Below are positions 1 to 4,731 of a stretch of 20,884 nucleotides of DNA, one piece after another. Within the stretch, counting starts at the first letter, position 1; every line of letters begins with the position of its first letter. The translations under genes were made by a program, and so were the position numbers. Origin of the DNA: a virus; IMG/VR virus record IMGVR_UViG_3300017917_004120, positions 1 to 20,884 of that record; one strand, given 5' to 3'. The notes under the pieces are model-generated. The model was given only the letters and a program-made list of their open reading frames with translations, was not told the origin of the DNA and did not search any database.

Positions 1-138
1 ATTTACGAAAAATGGTTAGATTGGAAACTCAAAAAAGTTTATCCTAATGGGGTATCTGAAGAGGAATACCAAATGGCTATAAGGAAATTATTAAGAAAAA
101 TTGATTTAGATGAGTTAAACAAAGACCCCCATGCCTAA
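1..138 (+). CDS. Partial small hypothetical protein (C-terminal 45 residues)
   Basis: The frame is open from the first base and ends at TAA 136-138; no start codon is visible, so the gene begins outside the window. The 45 residues are charged and helical in character (it begins IYEKWLDWKLKKVYPNG and ends DELNKDPHA). Its last eight bases overlap the ATG of the next gene at 131, the tight packing seen through the whole small-gene cluster up to 1207. I do not recognise a family, and nothing in it indicates an enzyme or a membrane segment. Confidence 0.6.
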   Translation: MYEKWLDWKLKKVYPNGVSEEEYQMAIRKLLRKIDLDELNKDPHA

Positions 139-286
139 AAAAAACACAAAAGATAAGTTTTTCAAAGGTAGGCGTGCTGAAATTGGGAAATGTCTTATTC
201 AGGAACTTGAAAAATGGGATTGTGATTACAAAGTTAAAGACGAAGAATTTTATAGATTAGTAGAAAAATTGTTCAAAATAAAATGA
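131..286 (+). CDS. Small basic hypothetical protein, 51 aa
   Basis: An ATG at 131 opens a 51-codon frame (MPKKNTKDKFFKGRRAEIGK...) that ends in TGA at 284-286, inside the ATGA overlap with the next gene at 283. It overlaps the preceding partial gene by eight bases. The N-terminus is lysine and arginine rich and the rest looks like a small helical domain with two cysteines (residues 21 and 31). Support comes from gene packing and coupled start and stop, not from a known family. A small nucleic-acid-binding or regulatory accessory protein is possible but is only a guess from its charge. Confidence 0.55.
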   Translation: MPKKNTKDKFFKGRRAEIGKCLIQELEKWDCDYKVKDEEFYRLVEKLFKIK

Positions 287-495
287 AAAAAGACACATCA
301 AAAACAGAAACTCATTACTCTTTTACCGTTAAAGTTAACAATGAACTAGAATTGATAGAGATAGTTCAAGAGGAAAATGTAATAGGGAGAAACGCTATCA
401 CAGTTAGATTCAATAGAGAGCGCTGGAGAACATCGCAGGAAATTATTGAATTACTCCAAAAAATTGAGATTGTAATTAAAGAAAATTTCACATGA
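283..495 (+). CDS. Small hypothetical protein, 70 aa
   Basis: The ATG at 283 overlaps the previous stop as ATGA, and its own TGA (493-495) overlaps the next ATG at 492 in the same way, so it is probably translated by coupling. No Shine-Dalgarno sequence precedes it. The 70-residue product alternates short beta-like stretches (HYSFTVKVNNELELIEIV) with a helix at the C-terminus. The first 15 bases of the gene are identical to those of the next gene at 492. I recognise no family. Gene arrangement supports it being real. Confidence 0.6.
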   Translation: MKKDTSKTETHYSFTVKVNNELELIEIVQEENVIGRNAITVRFNRERWRTSQEIIELLQKIEIVIKENFT

Positions 496-761
496 AAAAA
501 GACACACTAATTGAGGAGATATTGGAGGAGTTTTTAGATGAGAAGTATGTTCATTATTTAGATTTTGGACACACATTTAATATTAAAGACTTTCTCCGCC
601 TCTCAGCCGAAAAGATATGTAATGCGATGATAGTTCAAGAAAGAGAACAAATAAAAGCTAAGCCGAAAGGAAAATCTGCTTATGCTTTTTCGGGAAGAAT
701 TGAGGGCTGGAACTCCGCCAGAGAAGCCCAGCTCAAACTTAAAAAGAAGATATTAGGATAA
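492..761 (+). CDS. Small helical hypothetical protein, 89 aa
   Basis: It starts in an ATGA overlap with the preceding gene and ends at TAA 759-761. The 89 residues appear largely helical: an acidic N-terminal half (LIEEILEEFLDEKYVHYLDF) and a basic C-terminal tail ending LKLKKKILG. The central segment with AYAFSGRIEGWNSA is the most distinctive part and resembles short conserved stretches in small phage early or accessory proteins, but I cannot name a family. It lies in a co-directional run of six small genes upstream of the terminase promoter, typical of the gene-dense accessory region next to a packaging module. Confidence 0.6.
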   Translation: MKKDTLIEEILEEFLDEKYVHYLDFGHTFNIKDFLRLSAEKICNAMIVQEREQIKAKPKGKSAYAFSGRIEGWNSAREAQLKLKKKILG

Positions 762-765
762 ATAT

Positions 766-936
766 ATGGATAAAGAACAAATAAGAAAAGAATTTCAAGA
801 ATGGGTAGAAAAAGGTATTTGGCAGGGTGAAAATGAATATACAAAAAATTTTGCTGTTGGTAATGTAGCCGACTGGTGGCTCTCCAAATTTGATACCTAC
901 AAAAAAGAACTATTAAGAATATATAAATTGAAATAA
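766..936 (+). CDS. Small hypothetical protein, 56 aa
   Basis: An ATG at 766, four bases after the preceding stop, opens a 56-codon frame (MDKEQIRKEFQEWVEKG...) ending TAA 934-936, two bases before the ATG of the next gene. The product is rich in aromatic and charged residues with a WQGENEYT...ADWWLSKFD core, consistent with a compact helical domain. It fits exactly between two neighbouring genes, which is the main support. No family is recognised and no function is proposed. Confidence 0.55.
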   Translation: MDKEQIRKEFQEWVEKGIWQGENEYTKNFAVGNVADWWLSKFDTYKKELLRIYKLK

Positions 937-937
937 T

Positions 938-1207
938 ATGAAAAAGAAAAACCAAGAAATTGTGTTCAAAGCTGAATTCAAAACTTATTACCCTAAAGAA
1001 TATAAAAACATTGAGGAACATTTCAAAGATAATCTACTAAAGAAAGGTTATGTCTTTATACTTCGCAAAAAGGAAGAAGTAATAGAGATGTCTGCTAAGG
1101 TTGCCAAAATAAATACCTCGCTGAAAAATCGGATCATAATACAAAAACAGATTGAAGATATTAAACCAGAATTCAAATCGTACCATGTACAACCAATAAA
1201 ATCATGA
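938..1207 (+). CDS. Small basic hypothetical protein, 89 aa
   Basis: ATG 938 follows the preceding stop by one base; the stop TGA is at 1205-1207. The 89-residue product is lysine rich at both ends (MKKKNQEIVFKAEF and the C-terminal PEFKSYHVQPIKS) with a central helical segment. It is the last gene of the upstream small-gene cluster: a promoter on the same strand begins 22 bases after its stop. No catalytic motif, membrane segment or metal-binding cluster is visible. Unknown function. Confidence 0.6.
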   Translation: MKKKNQEIVFKAEFKTYYPKEYKNIEEHFKDNLLKKGYVFILRKKEEVIEMSAKVAKINTSLKNRIIIQKQIEDIKPEFKSYHVQPIKS

Positions 1208-1229
1208 TAACAATATACACAATGCTTAA

Positions 1230-1257
1230 TTGATTTTATTAAAAAAAGTGATATGAT
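1230..1257 (+). promoter_or_regulatory. Promoter P1 upstream of the terminase genes
   Basis: TTGATT (1230-1235) and TATGAT (1252-1257) are separated by 16 bp, and TGA directly before the -10 box makes an extended -10 element. Transcription would start near 1264. This is the first of three promoters in the window that are followed within about 30 nt by a terminator-like hairpin. Its leader shares ATAAGCACAA with the promoter module near 19340. Confidence 0.6.
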
Positions 1258-1285
1258 ATAAGCACAACTGAATAGAAAAGCTCAT

Positions 1286-1306
1286 GGCGCCGTTTTGGCG
1301 TTTTTT
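1286..1306 (+). terminator. Promoter-proximal hairpin with T-tract (module 1)
   Basis: GGCGCC (1286-1291) can pair with GGCGTT (1297-1302), ending in two G-U pairs, around the loop GTTTT. Six T residues follow (1301-1306). It has the form of an intrinsic terminator but lies only about 22 nt after the predicted start of P1, so most P1 transcripts would be about 40-45 nt unless read-through occurs. It would also terminate transcripts coming from the small-gene cluster. Confidence 0.6.
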
Positions 1307-1340
1307 GTTTTTTATTCCGAGTACTACATAACTAATTTCA

Positions 1341-1400
1341 CCACGCGCGGGGTCATAGATGGGGGGCGAAACAAACCCGTGGTTCAGTCTCCCATCTGTG
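1341..1400 (+). other. G+C-rich palindromic island; candidate packaging (cos/pac) site
   Basis: This 60-bp stretch is much richer in G and C than everything around it. Bases 1354-1367 pair with 1387-1400 in an uninterrupted 14-bp stem with three G-U pairs, enclosing a short AACC/GGTT hairpin (1374-1377 with 1381-1384). CCACGCGCGGGG stands just upstream. It lies in the 238-bp non-coding gap immediately before the small terminase gene, the usual place for a cos or pac site. The assignment is positional inference; an RNA structure in the terminase leader or a foreign fragment are alternatives. Confidence 0.35.
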
Positions 1401-1445
1401 TTCCATAACATTTTAATAAATAAAAAAAATGACATAACTCACTTC

Positions 1446-1913
1446 ATGAAAAATAAAGATAAAAAAAATGCCGGTCCCGGTGGCAGGCCTCCAAAATACT
1501 CAAAAGAAATTCTTGATAAAACTAGGGAATACATTGATTTATGTACTGACGGATACGAAGTAATTGAAAGGCCAAAAATAGAAAACGGAATAGATAAGGG
1601 AACTGAATTATTCCGTAAAGAGAAAATTAAAATACCCACCATTGAGGGATTAGCTTTTTTCTTAAAAATTCATAAGGATACAATTTATGAATGGCGTAAA
1701 GAGGTTGACAAGAAAGAGTTTTCCGAGCTTATAGAAGATTTATTAGCCAAACAAGCGGATCAACTAATAAACAAAGGATTGTCCGGTGATTACAGTCCGG
1801 TTATAGCTAAAGTTCTTCTTACTAAGCATGGTTATGCAGATAAAATTGAAACTGATGTAACTTCGCAGGGAGAGAAAATTTTAACTGGAATTGAAATCAA
1901 TGTAAGAAAATGA
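1446..1913 (+). CDS. terS: Terminase small subunit
   Basis: Recognises the phage genome's packaging site and brings the large terminase to it. The 155-residue product begins with a basic tail and GRPPKY (residues 13-18), has a helix-turn-helix-like region at about 65-86 (PTIEGLAFFLKIHKDTIYEW), and ends with a block of the type GLSGDYSPVIAKVLLTKHGY (111-130), which I associate with small terminases of the gp3 kind. The large terminase starts in an ATGA overlap with its stop, which strongly supports the call. I chose ATG 1446: the in-frame ATG at 1359 would lie inside the palindromic island and add 29 residues without family character. The promoter P1 and its hairpin lie upstream. Confidence 0.8.
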   Translation: MKNKDKKNAGPGGRPPKYSKEILDKTREYIDLCTDGYEVIERPKIENGIDKGTELFRKEKIKIPTIEGLAFFLKIHKDTIYEWRKEVDKKEFSELIEDLLAKQADQLINKGLSGDYSPVIAKVLLTKHGYADKIETDVTSQGEKILTGIEINVRK

Positions 1914-3187
1914 AAGTTTCGTTTGAGGTTCATTCATCACATATTCCGCTTTGGGAAAATAAAGATTGGCGCTATGCAATTTTAATGGGTGGCAGAGGTA
2001 ATGGACGATCCGGCACAGCTTCGCGGTATGCAATATCTCAACTGCTCGGAAAAGAATATGTCAGAGGTGCAATTATGCGAGCAACTCGTGAAGATATAAG
2101 GGCATCATGTTGGGGTGAAATTATGGACAGAGTGAATGAACAGCATATTGAAGACCAGTTTAGGATTACGGACAATGACATGTTCATTGAAAGAGGAGAG
2201 AATAGCTTGCGTGCGCACGGATTTAGAGCTTCCAGTGGCTCATTAACGGCTCGGCTTAAATCTCTTGCCGGATATAATTTTATTTGGGACGAAGAAGCAG
2301 AAGAAACAGGAGAGGAAGAGTTCAGAATACTTGACGACACACTAAGAACAGTTAAAGGAAGAATAAGAATAATTTTGACTCTAAACACTCCGCCAAAAAA
2401 TCATTGGCTTTTACAAAAATGGTTTGACCTTGAGCCGTCAAAAGAAGCGCAAGGATTTTATATCCCGCATCTGAAGGCCGATGCAAAAGATGTTCTATAT
2501 ATACCCGGCACATATAAAGAGAATGAGCCGAATTTGAATAAGCACACGATTGAACGATACAAAGAATATAAACAGACAAATCCTAATTATTATTATCAAG
2601 TCATTGAGGGATTATCACCGGAAGAAGTTCGTGGAAAGATATTTAATGGCTGGCAGATGATTGAATCACTTCCGTCTGAAGCCAGACTTGAGAGGTTTGG
2701 AGAGGACTTCGGTTGGTACCCCGATCCGGCTTGCGTAGTAGCAATATATTACTGGAACGGAAGTTATGTAATTGATGAGGTCGCATACGGGACAGAATTA
2801 TCTAATGAATACTTAGCGAGAAAAATCAGAGAGGTTGGTCAAGCAATTACTATCGCAGATTCAGCCGAGCCAAAAAGCATTGCCGAGCAAAATAAATATG
2901 GAATTTTAGTTCAAGGCGCTGAAAAGGGAAGAGATAGCGTAAATTACAGAATCAAAGTCACGGCGCAGAAAAAAATTTATGTAACAAAAAGAAGCATAAA
3001 TGTTTGGAAGTCATACGAAAATTATGCTTGGGCTGAAGATAAAGACGGCAAACCTAAAGGCGAGCCGAACCATACATGGAGCCATCCAATGGATGCTGTA
3101 ACTTATGCCATTGCTTCATTGCACAACAAGCAGTCAGATTTCAGTGCGCCAAGTCAACCAAGAAAAAAAGTAAATATCGCAATATGA
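1910..3187 (+). CDS. terL: Terminase large subunit (packaging ATPase and nuclease)
   Basis: The motor that pumps DNA into the empty head and cuts the concatemer. The ATPase domain shows a Walker A-like GGRGNGRSGT at residues 27-36, with arginine 33 where lysine is usual, a Walker B YNFIWDEE at 122-129 (Asp127, Glu128), and a coupling motif TLNT near 157-160. The C-terminal RNase H-like nuclease shows acidic residues at expected spacing: Asp266 in GEDFGWYPDP, Asp289/Glu290 after a beta strand, Asp317 in IADSAEPKSI, and Asp395 in HPMDAVTYA. At 425 residues it is a normal length for a compact large terminase. Its ATG overlaps the small subunit stop (ATGA), and its stop overlaps the next gene in the same way. 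Confidence 0.93.
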   Translation: MKVSFEVHSSHIPLWENKDWRYAILMGGRGNGRSGTASRYAISQLLGKEYVRGAIMRATREDIRASCWGEIMDRVNEQHIEDQFRITDNDMFIERGENSLRAHGFRASSGSLTARLKSLAGYNFIWDEEAEETGEEEFRILDDTLRTVKGRIRIILTLNTPPKNHWLLQKWFDLEPSKEAQGFYIPHLKADAKDVLYIPGTYKENEPNLNKHTIERYKEYKQTNPNYYYQVIEGLSPEEVRGKIFNGWQMIESLPSEARLERFGEDFGWYPDPACVVAIYYWNGSYVIDEVAYGTELSNEYLARKIREVGQAITIADSAEPKSIAEQNKYGILVQGAEKGRDSVNYRIKVTAQKKIYVTKRSINVWKSYENYAWAEDKDGKPKGEPNHTWSHPMDAVTYAIASLHNKQSDFSAPSQPRKKVNIAI

Positions 3188-3342
3188 AAATTGAAATTAA
3201 CAAATATGAGACAAAAGAAACCGAGATAAAAGAGGTCGATCTTTTTAATTGGCAAATCCCGCAATGTTGTCGTGAGGGCTGGGATAATTGTCCTCATGTA
3301 TTAAAAAAACAAAAAAAATTAAAAAATAATGTCGGACTCTAA
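3184..3342 (+). CDS. Small cysteine-rich protein, 52 aa (possible metal binding)
   Basis: ATG 3184 overlaps the large terminase stop as ATGA, which favours this start over an upstream ATG at 3076 that lies wholly inside the terminase gene. The product has an acidic N-terminal half and then IPQCCREGWDNCPHV, where three cysteines and a histidine at residues 28, 29, 36 and 38 could hold a metal ion. The tail is very lysine rich. I recall similar CC-x-GW-x-CPH stretches in small phage proteins of unknown role but cannot name a family. It probably acts with the neighbouring cysteine-rich protein at 3329, with which it overlaps by 14 bases. Confidence 0.65.
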   Translation: MKIEINKYETKETEIKEVDLFNWQIPQCCREGWDNCPHVLKKQKKLKNNVGL

Positions 3343-3694
3343 AAAAATAAACAAAGATACTTTTCCAAACCAAAAACTTGTGGTTACGCATCCGCTTATT
3401 GCAATGCTACCAGATTATCTTAAAGATCCAGCTAATTTTAAGGAAATTGAAAAATTGATATTGAATACTTTTATATCAAAATGCGACCACAGCGACATGC
3501 TGGAATGGTCAAAATGTAGTGAATGCACGGATAAAATGCTTCAGAGAAGATTGATTTTGAAAAGACTTGGCTTCAAAAATGCAAGGCAGTATATGTTGTG
3601 GAAAAAAATTCACAAACAAATAATTGAAAGGTTTCCCTTAATTGACTGGAAAAAAGAAAATGAAGTTAGAAGACAATTAGACTTAAAAAAATGA
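3329..3694 (+). CDS. Zinc-ribbon-like hypothetical protein, 121 aa
   Basis: The centre carries KCDHSDMLEWSKCSEC (residues 51-66), with Cys52, His54, Cys63 and Cys66 spaced as in a small zinc-binding knuckle. It is followed by a basic helical region (MLQRRLILKRLGFKNARQYM) and a C-terminal helical tail. This pattern of a short metal knuckle plus basic helices suggests nucleic-acid or protein binding, but no function is established. It starts inside the end of the previous gene and its TGA overlaps the ATG of the SET gene at 3691, so the three genes after the large terminase are probably one translational unit. Confidence 0.7.
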   Translation: MSDSKKINKDTFPNQKLVVTHPLIAMLPDYLKDPANFKEIEKLILNTFISKCDHSDMLEWSKCSECTDKMLQRRLILKRLGFKNARQYMLWKKIHKQIIERFPLIDWKKENEVRRQLDLKK

Positions 3695-4104
3695 GCACTC
3701 AAGAAGATTCAATAGCAATGTTAAACACGCTGGTCAAGGTTAAACTGGCGCCGTCCAAGATTGATGGCGTTGGTTTATTTGCTTTATACGATATTACAAA
3801 AGGTCAAAAATTGTATGTAAATATGTTTCCACAGGCATACAGAATACCGAAAGGAAGCATTAAAAAATTATTTCCGTGTGTTAGAGAATTGCTTTGCGAA
3901 CGCTGGCCTCAAATAATGAAAGGTTCCGCATTTATGTATCCGGACACATATCTTGAAGCGTATATTAACCACAGCGACACGCCAAACTACGATTCAGTGA
4001 ATGATGTTGTATTAGAGGATATAAAAGAAGGTGATGAAATTACCAGAGATTACAGAAAAATAGAAAATTGGGAAGAAGTTTATCAGTGGTTGAAAAAGGT
4101 ATAG
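3691..4104 (+). CDS. SET-domain protein, candidate lysine methyltransferase
   Basis: SET domains transfer a methyl group from S-adenosylmethionine to protein lysines. The 137 residues carry the diagnostic set in order: an N-terminal DGVGLFA turn (25-31) after a basic strand, YINHSDTPNY (91-100) giving the Asn-His-Ser cofactor motif, and GDEITRDYR (114-122) with the catalytic-type tyrosine at 121. There is no post-SET cysteine cluster, and the insert between residues 45 and 85 is short, so this is a minimal bacterial or viral-type SET protein. It is coupled by ATGA to the zinc-ribbon-like gene and ends the terminase operon; promoter P2 follows 19 bases later. The substrate is unknown: a virion protein or a host DNA-binding or ribosomal protein are equally possible. 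Confidence 0.82.
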   Translation: MSTQEDSIAMLNTLVKVKLAPSKIDGVGLFALYDITKGQKLYVNMFPQAYRIPKGSIKKLFPCVRELLCERWPQIMKGSAFMYPDTYLEAYINHSDTPNYDSVNDVVLEDIKEGDEITRDYRKIENWEEVYQWLKKV

Positions 4105-4122
4105 TTATCAACAGATTTATCA

Positions 4123-4150
4123 TTTACAAAAATTTTTGAAGTAGTATAAT
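4123..4150 (+). promoter_or_regulatory. Promoter P2 upstream of the portal block
   Basis: TTTACA (4123-4128) and a perfect TATAAT (4145-4150) are 16 bp apart in the 109-bp gap after the SET gene. Transcription would start near 4157. As at the other two modules, a strong hairpin with a T-tract follows closely (4175-4203). The leader AACAACCAAATAGAAAG resembles the leader of module 1. Confidence 0.7.
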
Positions 4151-4174
4151 TTATTTAACAACCAAATAGAAAGA

Positions 4175-4203
4175 CCACGGGCAAAATTTGTTCGTGGTTT
4201 TTT
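4175..4203 (+). terminator. Promoter-proximal hairpin with T-tract (module 2)
   Basis: Bases 4175-4184 pair with 4188-4197 in an unbroken 10-bp stem (two G-U pairs) around a three-base loop, followed by six T residues. It has textbook intrinsic-terminator form. It starts about 18 nt after the predicted P2 start and ends only 10 bases before the ATG at 4214, so it must be bypassed for the portal block to be expressed from P2. The stem matches the one at 19376-19399, with a C-G pair replaced by T-A at the eighth position. Confidence 0.75.
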
Positions 4204-4213
4204 GTTTAAGTAT

Positions 4214-4450
4214 ATGATCACTCATAAATGTATAAAATGCCAGACAGAATATAAAGACAATGATCCGGATGATTACTATTGCAAGTCTTGCGAAGAAATA
4301 AAAAATAAAATTGCAAAGGAAGTAGATAAGAAAATGGCCGGCAAAGTTTCAAAAAATATTAAAAGCGATTTGCAGATTTTTGACGAGCTACGTAAAAGCA
4401 GAGGAAGCAAGTTTATAAACATAAAAGACCTAGGCATATCTCTCCAATGA
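4214..4450 (+). CDS. Small zinc-ribbon protein, 78 aa
   Basis: The N-terminus holds two CxxC knuckles (Cys6, Cys9, Cys23, Cys26; MITHKCIKCQTEY...YYCKSC), a classic zinc ribbon. The rest is a charged helix and a short tail. I start it at ATG 4214; an in-frame TTG at 4202 lies in the T-tract of the module 2 hairpin and is unlikely. It is the first gene after P2 and its TGA overlaps the next ATG at 4447. The ribbon suggests binding to nucleic acid, RNA polymerase or another protein. Being first behind a promoter and terminator, it could be regulatory, but that is inference only. Confidence 0.7.
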   Translation: MITHKCIKCQTEYKDNDPDDYYCKSCEEIKNKIAKEVDKKMAGKVSKNIKSDLQIFDELRKSRGSKFINIKDLGISLQ

Positions 4451-4731
4451 AAACGAAAAGCAAAAAAGTCATAAAAAAAGATGATTACAAGGCAACTGTA
4501 AAGATATTGGGAAAAGAATATTTTGCTTCAGGGAAAAATGTTTTTGACGTTCTGAGTAACCTGAAACCTCTCGGAAAAGTTGCCGGCGCTGCAATTCTGA
4601 CAATAACTCACGGCACTATCACCAGAACCAAAATATTATCAGCTTTTCAATCATGCAGATTATTTTCGGAATCAAGATTAACGAGGGAAATGGCTATTAA
4701 AAATCAGACTTTAATATTTGGAGACATATAA
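4447..4731 (+). CDS. Hypothetical protein upstream of portal, 94 aa
   Basis: ATG 4447 overlaps the preceding TGA, and its own TAA shares one base with the portal ATG (TAATG at 4729-4733), so the three genes are translationally linked. The 94 residues begin with a very basic tail (MKTKSKKVIKKDD), followed by a beta-like segment (YKATVKILGKEYFASG) and a helix. I do not recognise a family. A role in head assembly or regulation is suggested only by location between a zinc ribbon gene and the portal. Confidence 0.65.
   Translation: MKTKSKKVIKKDDYKATVKILGKEYFASGKNVFDVLSNLKPLGKVAGAAILTITHGTITRTKILSAFQSCRLFSESRLTREMAIKNQTLIFGDI

Noticed and set aside
283-506. Identical first 15 bases of the genes at 283 and 492 as evidence of gene duplication
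   Set aside because: Only the ATGAAAAAAGACACA start is shared; the proteins diverge at once, and A-rich starts are common here.
1375-1382. ACCCGTGG as an antisense match to the module 3 hairpin arm CCACGGGT
   Set aside because: An eight-base match is expected by chance in 20 kb.
1340-1405. Possible tRNA or tRNA-like structure in the G+C-rich island
   Set aside because: GTGGTTCAGTC looks like a T-loop at first sight, but no T-arm, anticodon arm or acceptor stem can be built around it.
1226-1435. Minus-strand frame containing NHGFVSPPIYDPARGE, reminiscent of the start of cystathionine lyase-type enzymes
   Set aside because: The resemblance is about ten residues, the rest fits nothing, and the frame crosses a promoter and a terminator on the other strand. 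It could at most be a relic or a host-homologous attachment core, which the window cannot show.
1359-1445. Longer small terminase starting at ATG 1359
   Set aside because: The extra 29 residues are encoded by the palindromic G+C-rich island and do not look like the family N-terminus; ATG 1446 gives the usual basic tail and GRPPKY motif.
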